Positions 1 to 11,318 of a stretch of 64,000 nucleotides of DNA are shown piece after piece. Source of the DNA: Pascua guehoae (taxonomy: Eukaryota > Basidiomycota > Tremellomycetes > Trichosporonales > Trichosporonaceae); assembly GCA_001600415.1 (NCBI GenBank), contig BCJX01000009.1, positions 416,074-480,073 of the forward strand, written 5' to 3'. A program made the translations under genes and the position numbers. The notes beneath the pieces are model-generated. The model worked only from the letters and a program-made list of their open reading frames with translations. It made no database searches and had not been told where the DNA came from. How positions within the stretch are numbered: the first letter of the stretch is position 1; each line of letters opens with the position of its first letter.

Positions 1-1107
1 TTGCGCCCAGCAAATACCCAGAGGAGGGGGAGGTTGTAGAACGACATGATACCGGTGCGGTCCGAGAAGTACCGGACCCATTGAAGTGTCTTATCGCCGG
101 GCCAGCTGAATGTCAGTGCTGGTGTATGCAGCGATACCGTGGCTGTACGCACTACATGTTTGTGTCCCAGGTTTCGTAGTTTGTAAACGACCAGACAACG
201 TTGAGGAGCACGTAAATGAAGATCTTCTAGGTAAGGTTCCGCCTCACAATTCAAGGTATGAAACACAGCAAATGCTCACCAAGATTGCCTGGATGCGAGT
301 CGGAACAGAGAACCATCCCCAGGGCTGCTGGTGGCGGTACCCAAACAAGGCAGGCATGGAGATGTTGCGGCGGTACCAAGCGTTGAGCTTCGATCCCAGC
401 GAAGGCTGGCGCAGAGGTGCGAGATGCATGTCCTCCGGGTCGCCACGGTGAAGTCGAGCTGCGACCAGGAGCAGCATGCGATTGCCAATGCCAACAATCA
501 GCATGATTGCTAGGAGGAGGTACAGGGCCCAACCGAAAGCATGGTGCTGCTGTCAGCTGTTGTTTAATGTGTCAAGTGGTGAGTACCTTGGTGTAGTTTC
601 TACCCGCCAAGTGCCACAGCCCGTACTCACATGAATCATCTGCTCAATCCACACAGCCTCTGTGCGGTAACCGTCGTCATAGTTCTGTTGGGTCGGGATG
701 ATGGTGTTGTTAATGATTTCGGCAGGAGGGTTCAGGACGTCGACGGTCTGAACCTCGCTTTTGTTGACCTTTGCCCGCGCCTCCTCAATAGTGGGTTTGT
801 ACTCGACACCAGTCTCGGAGTACTTGACAGCGTTTTTGATCATTTCCTTCCATCCTTCCTCGATATGCGCCTCCGAGTCGCAGTATGTGTCGAGACAGAC
901 TATCATCGAGGTCAACCAGTAGTCGGACTGAAAGTGTGCGTTGTAATAGTCGAGGGACGCATTCGTGTCGCCGAAGGTAATGAGACCGACGCCATCGCTG
1001 CATGCACCGTAGCAGAGGTTCTTGGGCACCGAGGTGTACACAACCTTGTCCGCGGCGACGAGAGGCGTGATGGCCCCGACGAGAAGGGTGAGAGGGAGCC
1101 ACATCAT
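1..1107 (-). CDS. Ferric reductase, FRE type with secreted N-terminal domain (5' part; continues past window edge)
   Basis: Plasma-membrane flavocytochrome expected to reduce extracellular Fe(III)/Cu(II). Exons read on the minus strand: 631-1107, 280-549, 156-226, 1-105. The start at 1107 opens a signal peptide ([19 protein letters not shown]). A Cys-containing extracellular domain follows, then a first membrane segment ([18 protein letters not shown]), a basic loop, and the typical ferric-reductase stretch ending in [20 protein letters not shown] at the window edge. Donors are GTGAGT, GTGAGC and GTAGTG; each join keeps frame and restores the family pattern. The heme histidines, FAD and NADPH domains must lie beyond position 1. 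One HGATAR-like site (CGATAG on the minus strand, 1296-1301) lies about 190 bp upstream; GATA factors control iron genes in related yeasts, but one site is weak evidence. Family call is firm; substrate is inferred. Confidence 0.85.
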
Positions 1108-4100
1108 CCTTTTTTTTGGTCTCTTCCTGCGCCAAGATCCGTTTCTGGTCGCTGTTGAGTAGGCGAAGAGGAGGGGGGGAAAGGGGGGGCAGAGAAGAGT
1201 GGGGACAGGTCGTCAAGGCGCAGCGATTTAATGCATCCAGTCACTGCACTCCACTGGTGGGTGCTTGTCATTCTCTCTCAACCTGTTGGCCACTGCTATC
1301 GGCCGAATAGCATGTCTTAAGTCTGAAAGACAAGCATGAAAAAAAGAAGAAGACTCACCACTTCTCGCCGGCGCCACAAGGTGACAAGGTGGGCGGCCAC
1401 TCTGGCTCTGATCTATTATTACCTCTGCAGGCGTGCCTTGGCATCGGTAGTCAGGAACACTGTGGGGCCTGTAAGTCTCCGAAGCGATGCGAGAGCCGGG
1501 TGCGGGCTCGCATGCTGGCCTGGCGAATCAAAACATGAGATAAGCCTGAAACGTTCCCCGAGTCGGCCGACCATAAAGTGTAATGTCAGTTTCCTGGATG
1601 GAAGGTCGTTCTGGCCAGTCCGCTAGAGTCTGACCATCCGCAGTCGGCCGACTTGCGACATTTGCAGCGTCTGTGGGTCCAGTCCTCTGTGACTGCGTGC
1701 CAAGCAGCGGATCCTTGTAAAAGTACAGGCACTGAATTTAAACATAGAACCCGTGAGAGCCAGCCAAGTACGGCCGGTTCCTGTCCCAGGCATGTCTGTC
1801 GCTGTCCAAGCATGTGTTGGAAGCCAGGTACATCTGGGAGAGGGAAAAGTCTGTCTGATCGAGACCGGCGGAGTCGGCGGGTGTGCAAGCGGCCGAACTA
1901 ATGTCGGAGCGAATGAATCGGCAGTTTCGTTGGTCGAGTAGTGCACTTTCAACAATGTCCTCCCCCCCCGAAAGGCGTCGGAATGTTCCTGGGCCGGCAG
2001 GAAGCAAGTTGGCAGTCACGAGCAACGACGCAACAGTGTCAACGCAGGCCAGGGTAGAAAAAGGCTAACCAACAGTGACCAGCGTCGTGATGTCATTCCC
2101 AAGACGCCTTTACGCGCCTGGCGAGCAGCAGTTGCCTTGTCTCGATACGTTGCCTCGGGAATTCGTTGCCTCGGACACAAAGGCAAGGCACACAAGTACG
2201 CTAGGCCGATGGTCGCCAACTTTTTTTTTTTCCCCCCATTTGCCAAAGACCAGTTCGGAAGAGGGCTACAGGACGTCCACCAATCACAGCTTGTCGGACG
2301 GGCCAAAGCCAACTGAGAAAATGCAAACATATGCCAGTACGTGCAGGTGCATGTAGAGGCAGGAGTGAAAGGCTGGACAAGAATGCGCAGCACGATATCA
2401 GATAGGACAATGACTCAGGGTCAGTATTTCCTCATTCCTCGAGATCTAGGGACAGGGCGTACACCAAGACGGGGCTGGGTAGAGTCACCGTTTCGGGCGC
2501 CAGCAGTTACCGCCCTCCAAGGCTCTAACAGTTTATGCAAAGGCTTCTGCAAGCTGCACGAAGATGATGGTTCGGACAGCAACACCAGGTCTTTTATCTG
2601 TGTGCGCTCGACTCTTACCTGCTACCTTCTCAAGTTTGCCAGGCGTATTCGGGCACTCACTGTCACCAACAGACTGAACGCGCACAGGGTTGCAAAGAAT
2701 ATGAATAGGTTGAAGCCAAGGCAACCCTGGGCTATCTTTGGATTCGGTGGCGCTCCTGCCCACGTCACTTTGCGGCATGGGCCGCAGAGGTGCACAGGGG
2801 CCCAAAAGAATACAATGGCCGCCTGTTGTTTGAACAATACTCTTGCAACCAACGGTAGGGCCTCCTTATAAGCAATGCGTATGCAACCAACCAACAGCAT
2901 GACGCCTTATGAGCAATACTGATGCAACGCCCCGTCGTAGGATACAGAGGCCATCAGCAGGCGAGTTTGCGTGGTTTTCACTCACACGGCTGCACGTGCA
3001 GTCTGTCGAGAGCCCGAGCAATGTTTCAAAGTGACTCCTCGCGAACTGGGCAGATTGCACCACTCGATCACGCTCGATCAAGCCAAATGGGCCTGAAAAG
3101 TTGGACAGGCTGTTCCAGACCTCCCCTGCCGATTGTTTGCCCATGTTCACTTCGTATTTTCAGAGCATGCTCGAGAATGAAATCTGTCCCCGCTGCCAGA
3201 AACATCCCCGGCGGCCCAGTTCTAGCAAACGGACGAACGTGTGCAGAGCTGTGAGCATTGCTCAATAACGAAGACAAGAGTGGGTATCGCCGGAACCAAT
3301 GATCATGAGCATACCGGAGCACCGATATCCGAAGGGAGCACGGTCTGCACCATGTCGCGTGATCTATAATACACAAGGGAGGCTTGGCATTGCAAACGAG
3401 CGAGCCAGCATCGAGTGCGTGCTGTCTCCAAGACGACCATTGCGCCATTGCTGGAGGCGAAGACCGAGTGCGTGGGTTTACCTTTTAAACTGCCCATGAT
3501 CTACCAATTTGTGGCCCCGGCCAACGGCCAACGGCCGATAGGTCGGCCGACACCATCTGGAGTAGCCGTGGGCCCATTCCGTGATCCGACCCACGAAGCA
3601 TCGGAATCACTCGTCTCCCAGTGGATGGATGCCCGGGTAAGTGGAAATCCACGTCCAGATTACAGTTTGCAGCTCCCGCCTCGGACGGGGGGTAGGTGCT
3701 ATGCTATGCAGGAATCGACATGGCTGCATGCGCTGGTGTGGGATGTTCTGAACAAACTGGGTTAGACTGAGTGCTTTTCAGCCCTGCCAAGGAGTCTAAG
3801 TCCGATGCCACCAATTATTGTCGTGCGACGAATAGGCTAGTTAGCCTTCAAGCGCTTGCCAGTCTACCGGCCTCCTACCTGGCCAACGAGGACGACGAGG
3901 AGACAGAGGTCGGGGCCCGTGATCGGCGGAACAGTTGGCTTGCTCTGGGATGCACACGAGCGGCGGCTACTGTTGCTGCCGATCCTCAGCCCTGGTCTAC
4001 ATAAAGTCCGTCAATGCCACCCATTCACTCGCTGACACCCACAACTCCAAACCCATTGTACCGCCTTGTCGGTTAAACCTGTCTATCCTCGTGTATAAAT

Positions 4101-4446
4101 ACGTCGATCCTTGACCAGGACAGCGAGGAAATTCGGGCCGTGTTCGGAGCTCATCCCACAGTCTAACAAAGTACTAAACCACCAAACCACACGCCGACGG
4201 TTGAATTGCTAAACTCTTGCAACTCAGTCTCGGTACACTCGGCGATCTCGGAGTATCATAGTACGATACCTCGTGCAATTCACCATGGGCGGCGATACTT
4301 GCCCGCGTGTCCGGTTATGAGCGAGTGGGAGTTGCAAAGGAGGCCAGGACACCGATGAGGGAAGCGTAAAAGTATGTCGATCCTAATCGTGCGGAGATTA
4401 TACGGTGTAGGAGAGTCGTCGCCAATCTCTTGCTCTCGTTTATTGG
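1108..4446. other. Intergenic stretch without a recognisable gene
   Basis: About 3.3 kb between the ferric reductase start and the lectin promoter. Frames are broken on both strands and no family motif or tRNA was seen. Around 2850-2930 there is a short imperfect direct repeat (CCTTATAAGCAATGCGTATGC and CCTTATGAGCAATACTGATGC). A TATAAATA-like element at about 4092 has no convincing reading frame downstream. Confidence 0.5.
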
Positions 4447-4560
4447 TACTTGCAGCACGGCGCGGTGATATCCGGTCGAGGACAGCACATGTACACGTTC
4501 ATACGCACTTGCCGCTCAGTGCGGTGATGCCCGGTCGCGAACTTCACACGTGAACGTGCT
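4447..4560. repeat. Two-copy imperfect direct repeat upstream of the lectin gene
   Basis: Two copies about 59 bp apart share the pattern ACTTGC..C...GCGGTGAT.CCGGTCG.G, followed by a CACRTGTACACGT / CACACGTGAACGT block. They end about 210 bp before the lectin start codon, so they could be a duplicated upstream element, but this is inferred from position only. Confidence 0.5.
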
Positions 4561-4710
4561 CACAATTTACTCCGCTAAGAGGACAGGATCCATCCAGCTA
4601 CTCTTGACGAACGACCACGGAGCTCCGTCATGACGATTGTGCAGGTGTGGGCCAAAGTGGTGAGACAACTGTGCTCTCGAGTCTCACGACACCTTCCGAA
4701 CGCGCACCTG

Positions 4711-4716
4711 TATAAA
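4711..4716 (+). promoter_or_regulatory. TATA box of the CVNH lectin gene
   Basis: TATAAA 56 bp before the start codon at 4772, in the correct orientation and followed by a C/A-rich leader. Confidence 0.5.
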
Positions 4717-4771
4717 GCAGGAAGCAACCGTACCGTGGAGCGCAGCACCCAACCCAACACACTCCAGCACA

Positions 4772-5588
4772 ATGCGCCTCGCCTACCTCGTCCTCTTTCT
4801 CTACTTTCCCCTCGCCCTCGCCCTCGCTGTGAAGCCAACACGGGTCCAATACGTCGGGCGGACAAATGCCCATGCCGTCAAGAAGGGGTGGCGCGCCCCC
4901 GAACCAGTCTCTGTCTTGCGATGTAAGTGGCAGCATTCCGTTGTATTGTGCTGTATTCGAAGCGAGGCTAATCTCAGGCCCGCCTGGAGGGTGCAACGAG
5001 ACTCGGATCGCGGCTTGGGAATCCTTTCGCAACCGCAATCATAACAACGTTGCAAAGCGCCAGCAAGCCTCGGTTATCCCCACAGCACTTCCGTGAGTGG
5101 CACCGTCCGTTCTAGAGCTAACAAGATCAGAGCACAGTCGCGCAATTTCCAAGACTCGTGCACGAACATTGACGTCAAGTGGACAAACGGCGTCAGAGGC
5201 ACCGAGGGACGGTTGAATGCCAACTGCCGCAAGTGGGATGGAAAGATGGTCCCGGCAACAATCGACCTGAACGACTGCGTGTGAGTAGCGCGATGGTGAC
5301 TATAAACACGAGCCTGGGCGGACTGTCAACGGGAATACCCCTAGGCCACCACATTGGCCACCCACCAATCTACAATTGCTGACGGCCAGCCAAAACGACA
5401 ATGGCGTTCTTCGTTGTCGCGATGGAGACTTCGGAAAGACGTGCGACGCCTGTAGCAGCAGAGGTACCACGAAGCTGTACTGTCTTTCATGTCGGAAAAC
5501 CACTGGCGGAGTAGTCACCAGGTTGGAATTCGATTACAGCCAGTGTATCGGCAACGACAATGGTGTGCTTTACTGCAACCACAAATAG
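4772..5588 (+). CDS. Secreted cyanovirin-N homology (CVNH) lectin
   Basis: Exons 4772-4922, 4978-5092, 5131-5280 and 5390-5588 join in frame to 204 residues. Residues 1-19 (MRLAYLVLFLYFPLALALA) are a signal peptide. The C-terminal half, from about residue 90, is a CVNH fold with its two internal repeats: FQDSCTN.....LNANC....ATIDLNDCV.NDNGVLRC, then DFGKTCDAC....LYCLSC....LEFDYSQCIGNDNGVLYC. The paired Cys and the repeated (N)DNG(V)L.C endings are the family signature. CVNH proteins bind high-mannose glycans. Extra Cys pairs (CDACSS, CLSCR) exceed the usual set. The middle segment (CPPGGCNETRIAAW) is not assigned. Role is unknown; cell-wall binding or recognition of other organisms is inferred. 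Introns are 55, 38 and 109 nt; the second is very short. Confidence 0.82.
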
Positions 5589-6424
5589 AGTGTCCGTTTG
5601 ACCTTTTGTTTGATATAATGTAAACCTAGACCAATAGAGAACACGACAGGCGTTGCTGAAGACAAAGGAGTCTCCTACGAGGCATTCACGACAAACTCAT
5701 GGGCCATTTAAGTGCGGGGCCTTTCTACCCCGCATGGAGTCGGGTGACAGAGGGGCCGACCCACGGTGTACTGACAACAAGCGACCGGCTACTCTCTGAT
5801 CTGCGGGCCCCCTCGCCCTGCGAGGGGCAACGATCCCCCGTCAGCATCAGTGTGGTGGTGAAGCGTAAACAGGGCCCTCTCTCATGCGATTGATTGGCGA
5901 GTAGAAGGACAAAGTACATGGTACGCCCCCAGTAACATCAGATACAGGTCAATGGGTGATATGGGTCCCCAGATGGCATGAGTTGTACATGATCGTTTGC
6001 AAGTGAGGCCACCCTGAGATAGGAGGAGCGCGCAATGAGTTTTGGACGGTCACATGTACATAATACAAACAGGACTATGCGGATTTTGACCATTGTGGAG
6101 CTACATTGCCCTATCGCCGGCTGCATCTCCCCTTCGTGCACGTGTCCAATGTGGCATTCTCAAGTCTTGGCTGTCACGCCTCTAGACGACACAAGGTGTG
6201 ATGCCCAGAAACCGCCTCCCGTTGTGATGCGGAGACTCATGTTTGTTGTTGCACTTGCTTTAGGGAGTGTCTGCACGATAAAACCACCTCGTGGACTCGT
6301 GCGTGTTGATGCCATGAACCGCGCACGCCGCCCTGCCCCACACCCACCACCAACTTCATCCCCAGACTCCACCACACTCGTCCCCTTGCAAAAGAGTTAG
6401 TTGGCAAGGAAGTGAATCCTCTGC
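5589..6424. other. Intergenic region between lectin and tRNA genes
   Basis: No gene is supported here. The last part, from about 6380, is the left copy of the duplicated tRNA unit (AAAAGAGTT followed by TGGCAAGGAA). Confidence 0.4.
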
Positions 6425-6513
6425 TGACAAGAGTGGGATTTGAACCCACGCCCGAAGACTGCGACGGTAGATACACCTGAACACAGCGCCTTAGACCACT
6501 CGGCCATCTTGCC
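6425..6513 (-). tRNA. tRNA-Leu(CAG), copy 1, with 11-nt intron
   Basis: The minus strand folds as a class II tRNA. Acceptor GGCAAGA pairs with TCTTGTC, with discriminator A at 6425. The D arm is GCC..GGC, and anticodon stem CTGTG pairs with CGCAG. The loop is TTCAGG + intron + T. The T arm is GTGGG-TTCAAAT-CCCAC, with a short variable arm. The anticodon CAG reads CUG as Leu. The 11-nt intron sits after position 37, as in nuclear tRNA introns, and forms a GGTG/TACC hairpin. Mature exons are identical to the copy at 6705-6793. Confidence 0.92.
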
Positions 6514-6704
6514 ATGTCGACAGTAAGAGGGCGTTGCGGACGGCCCCGGCCTCCCAGCCCACTACCAAACGACCAAAGATACCCAACCAAATGCACCGCC
6601 AAGTGTACGACTGCCAAGTGCATCACCGCATCACCACCAAACGCATCGCCACTACCACCATCGTCTTCCAAAAGAGTTGGTTTACAAGGAAACGAATCCT
6701 CCGC

Positions 6705-6793
6705 TGACAAGAGTGGGATTTGAACCCACGCCCGAAGACTGCGACGGTGAATGCACCTGAACACAGCGCCTTAGACCACTCGGCCATCTTGCC
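6705..6793 (-). tRNA. tRNA-Leu(CAG), copy 2, with 11-nt intron
   Basis: Same structure as copy 1, with acceptor, D, anticodon and T arms identical base for base. The intron differs at three of 11 positions and forms a GGTG/CACC hairpin. The two genes lie 280 bp apart (same-position offset) in the same orientation inside a diverged tandem duplication. Confidence 0.92.
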
Positions 6794-7450
6794 ACGCTGC
6801 AAGGAAGACGACGTTGCGGACGGCGCGCGCCCGTCACCCCGCTACCAAAGGCATGTCGAACTGGGGACCCCGACCATGGCAATCATGACACAGCTGCATG
6901 ACCGTCTCGACGCTGAACATGGTGCCGATGACCGTGGGCATGTCATCAGTAGTTGTAAACAAACTCAGAGATTGTGGGTTACCATGTGGATTCGCGCTTA
7001 TTCTGCGATGGCATGCGAGGTGGAATTACCCGTACCCCCGGGCCGTCCACTAGCGCAGCACTGGACGTCCACTCGCACGTCACGAGCTGCTGGCTAGCCT
7101 CAACGTCACGCCCCTCGTGGACCCCGTCTTGAATCTTCGTCGTACTCCTCTCTCCAGCCGTACATCCCCCGACATCGCTCGAATAGGAGCTGGATCGAGT
7201 ATCCTGCCGAATGGCTGGGACCCACGTGCAGCTCGACCCGCGCCGCATGCCCTCAAGGGCCATCCTTACGCTGCGACCTGCCTTCCACCAGTCAGGCGAA
7301 CACTTGGGGCTCGCTATCCCTCTGACACCCGGACGCGCCGGACGAGACACCGATACCCAGCCTCGAGCCCTACACCCCTCCCGTGGAAAGCCGACGCCCG
7401 GAAACGTTTCGTCCTCGACGATGCTACACCCCGTTCTCGTCTCAGGTGCA

Positions 7451-7628
7451 CGTTTCAGTGACTCACCCGGGATATATGAGCTGACAGTCGGTCAACGGCC
7501 AATAGCGCGTTGCTCCCTATGCATGCGGGTCGTTTCAGTGCTTGAAGTTTTTGGTTTCAGTGCCCCAAGAGCGCGTTTCAGACGTGTCGTTTCAACAGAT
7601 GGTGGATTTTTGGTGGTCGTTTCAGTGT
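7451..7628 (+). repeat. Cluster of CGTTTCAGTG motifs
   Basis: Exact (C/G)GTTTCAGTG occurs at 7451, 7531, 7553 and 7619, with related CGTTTCAGA at 7573 and CGTTTCAAC at 7588. All are in the same orientation within 180 bp, with irregular spacing. No function is assigned. Confidence 0.6.
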
Positions 7629-7744
7629 ACCCCTGGTGAGTACTTGGCACCCGTGCGGTGGAGGTCTTGGCACACCCTCGTCAGTTGTCGTACCAAATTC
7701 ACCCCCTCAGTGTCGTCGTAGCAAACTCGTTACACCGAGCGGTT

Positions 7745-9193
7745 TTAGGTGACTGCTAACGCTTGACGGGTCTGCATGCACATATGCACGTGTTGTGCAC
7801 CAAGGGGAGGGGGTTGGGCCCCTCCTGCGTGGCGTAGGTTTTGTTTCCCAAACCACTTTTGACTTGCTGGTGCCTCCCGACGAGCTTGCGAGTGTAATGG
7901 GTTCCATGTTTGGCACGTGATGCGGCCGTGGCACACGTGAGAGAAGGTTAGAACGCTGCCGAAACGAGGCACACCGACACATGCAAAGCTTGTTGTCGTG
8001 TCAACAGTCGGGTCTGGTCCCAAACAACCCCGGCGATGCTTTGACACTGCGCCAAATTCCATCGCCGGAAAGGCCGCATCAAGGTTGCAGTGCAGCCCGT
8101 GACGCTGTCGAGAGGGCGACTTGGATGCACTCGCAACAAACAACGCTGGCGCAGGGTTTTGATATGCTCTGCAACGGTTGAGATACCCTGTGGGAACACG
8201 AACAAAGCCGGCGAGGCGGGGATAGTTTAAACTCCATGGACGGAAAGGCGACGCGCATCGATGGCTTGTCAGAGGATCAAAGGTCTCGTCTACGGCGGGA
8301 TCCGTGGGAGGGCGCGGCGCTACTGTGATTGAACATGTCGAGGATTGAACAAAACACACTTTGAGACGGAAACTCTGCGGATTCCATTCATGATCGGGCA
8401 CCGAGTGGAAAATGGACATAGCACCAATGACGTTGAGATCAGCCCCGCCTCGCCTACTAGCCAGGCCGGCCAGGTGAAGGTGCGTGCTTGACCAGCCACA
8501 AGTGATCGTCGGGGACTGTGCGGTGACACGGTGACACTCTCTGGCGCGCTGGCGACCGTCTTTTGTCCTCACTCGTGGCATTGGTCGCCGCCTAGCCGGA
8601 TCGCCGGGCAGGCAACACCGTCTTTTCGATCGCGGAGCTATGTCTTCCACAACAGGACAACGGGCCATCCAGACCCTCTCTGACGTTGAGCAAAGAGGCA
8701 CCCTGAGATGTTCCCTGCCGACTTTGGAGTCTGGCCCACTGGGACGTGAGCCAAGTGTCATGGCGAGGTATGGCCGGTATGGAAGCCGAAGAGCACGCCG
8801 TCGCTCCACTTTTGTTATCGCATGGGTGCATGGGTGCCACTGTTGGACGTCGTCATGTGGGTGGGCTCGTCTGATGAAAGCGCCATGGTTGGCGACCAAC
8901 GTTGCCAGGTATGGGAGGTTGGAGTGCTCGCCCTGAGAGATTTGAGGGAGGATACTCGTTGAGAGGCATGCGATCATGCGAGGTCTGGCCATGGCCCATT
9001 GGGACGAGAGGTCATGGAAAGGTAATGAAAGGGATGAGCAAATCTGATCGTGTGGTGTCTCATACATAGACGCCAGGTGTGGTAATGTCTTGTTCACCGT
9101 TGGTTCACCGTGTGCTTCACCATCCACTGGCCACTGGTGCTCGACGACGACGACACTGTGTGATCGTGCGATGAAACATGCCACGTCTGGCAT
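7745..9193 (-). other. Long open reading frame of doubtful coding status
   Basis: A single frame stays open for 483 codons from the ATG at 9193 (498 from a GTG at 9241), in sequence of only moderate GC. The predicted product is rich in Arg, Ser, Pro, His and Cys, with no domain, signal peptide or membrane segment I recognise. Codon choice does not resemble the strongly C/G-ending codons of neighbouring genes. It could be a lineage-specific gene, a decayed element or a chance frame. Confidence 0.2.
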
Positions 9194-11318
9194 AACAACG
9201 TTACGAGAACACAGACTTGCGGTCAAAGGAACGTCTGGCACGTCCAGTGCTCAGGGATGACCGAGGAGCAACAGCAAATGATCCGTTTTTAGAACAAGAC
9301 GACGTGTCGTGTTGACGTGTTGACACGCTCAGTGCGGCGCGTCGCGTCGTCGGCAGGACAGGTTCCTGGGCGGCACGGGCGGGCAAACATTGCTGCTCAA
9401 AGAAGCTCAACTTGTACCAGCTCTACGGCGCCCGGGATGGCCTTGGAGACGAAACGACGGCTATTGCATGTATCATGTCAAAAACGGTGCTGCGCATGCT
9501 GCGTGCTGTGTGCTCTCTCGGCATGGGCCAGATCGTAGCGACTAGCGACTGCGAGCGCCCCCTTCGCCCCAACGGTATCGCCTCCAACAGCGAGGTCGAC
9601 TGTTGCGGCCCAGTCCTTCACTGACGGAAACAGATTGCTCAAGTGTATTCGGCTCTCCCAGTGTGCCTCACAGTTGGAAAAAAGGGGGTGGTGAGCGTCC
9701 CACACGGCTGCTCTTGGCAGTCTTGGCTTCATTCGCACCTTGTCCACGGTGGGAATGAGCATATGAGCAACAGATCTGGGGTGCATGCATGTGGAGTTGT
9801 GGTGGCCCGTCGCCCTTTGATTGTTGACACACGCGACAATGTGGATCGAGTTGATGCAGACCCCGCTCCTCCCCCTTGATGCCGGTGAAGCAGAGGTGAC
9901 ACTGTCCGTCCTGCGGTTTCGATTTGTCGAAATGCTGTAAGAAGCGCAGCTTAACCACTTTTGATCAGGCTCATGCGACCTTTGCACGTGCCTTGCACAC
10001 CTTGCACCTGGACAGGACCGGCTCGAACTGTACGAGGCCAGAACCGGATCCAAAGCACATTGCGTGTTCGAATCAAGGCCTTAGTGCTCATAGTGGGCCC
10101 CTGGTCCCTGCCTCCCTGGCGCCTCTAGCCCCTGACCACGTTGGATCCCTCAACGGCCCCTCTCCTCCTCCTTGCCCCCGTCTTTTGCGTTCCAGTGTGC
10201 CGGTGGCATCAGGTTTGCGCGTTTCCAACCTTGCTCTGGCTCCGTTTTGCTGATGCGAGTGATACTGCTCGGAATGACCTGCAGTCACAAAAGTGAAACA
10301 ATGTGCCCGCCGTGCGAGGCAATTTGCACGCCACCCGAACTGGGGCGGGGGGGGGGGCGACGATTGCCCGGTCTTGATGATTCTCACAGGTGCGAATAAT
10401 GATTGCACTGGAAATAGGTTGAGTAAATGCACATTCCGTGTGGAGCGTGACTTGGTGGGATACAATAATACATCCCAGTAATCACCACCGTATTAATCCG
10501 TCCCTCGGCTGTGCGTTGCAAAGACCGGAACAGTGGATGGGCACGCACGCACACGCGTTGTGGATGGAATAAGGGTGGTGGGGGATTGGGCTGACGCGAT
10601 GGGCAGGGTTTGAAATTCGGTTCCAGTGGGTCCCTTTTCCTGATGGACGCGACTTAGATCCCTGAACAAAGGGGTGTTCCTTTCTCTCCAACGGCACTCC
10701 ACCCGAGGAAGGACTCAAGGTGCGCCACCCAAGTGCACGTTAGCACATTGTCTGGGCGTTTCTGGGCTTAGCTCGGCAGGAACGGTGCAGTGTCGCGTGC
10801 ACAGACCCCCTCTGCGGACACTGTGCGTTCCACGTCCCCTGAGGTGGACACGCGCCCCTGAAGGCCTCCTTGAGCGTGTCACACTTGGCCCCATCCCCCC
10901 CCACCCCCCGATTGATTGATTCGTTTGCACCTCCCATCCCATCCCATCCTCCCGAATGATTCCCCTCCCCTTCCTCGCCCTCCGCCCCCCGCCCCTTTCC
11001 GTTACTCCCCTTCCTTTGCAACCTTGTCCTCCCCCTCGTCCCCTTTAATCTCCTCTTTCGTTCTCTCCTCTCTCCCCTTCCTCTACACCCCGTGTCTCCT
11101 TCCCATCGGTCCCATCCCGTGTCACCTACCTTGATGGGCGGTTGACAGGTTCTCATCCTCGATTCTTTCATAACACAAGCGCTTGACGACGAGTGCGCAG
11201 GTCGCACCCACTTCAAGTCATTCTTTCATCAAAAACCACCTCCGCCACCGCGCAACTCTCCATCTCGACGTCGGCAGCTCGACTCGACTGCTGCTCATAG
11301 CTCTCGCGTCCGCCAAAC

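Larger units (their letters stand above)
6380..6795. repeat. Tandem segmental duplication carrying two tRNA-Leu genes
   Basis: Sequence 3' of each tRNA on the minus strand is also shared: AAAAGAGTTAGTTGGCAAGGAAGTGAATCC... before copy 1 aligns with AAAAGAGTTGGTTTACAAGGAAACGAATCC... before copy 2. Flanks have diverged while tRNA exons have not. Confidence 0.75.
6794..11318. other. 4.5-kb gene-poor region, including the promoter of the second ferric reductase
   Basis: No gene with recognisable domains was found. It contains a GTTTCAGTG repeat cluster (7451-7628) and one unusually long open frame on the minus strand (7745-9193). Before 11318 there is a long pyrimidine-rich tract (about 10960-11115) typical of fungal promoters, and poly-C/G runs near 10340 and 10890. 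Confidence 0.5.

Noticed and set aside
10060..10085. tRNA-like B box (GTTCGAATC)
   Set aside because: No matching A box, acceptor stem or cloverleaf around it.
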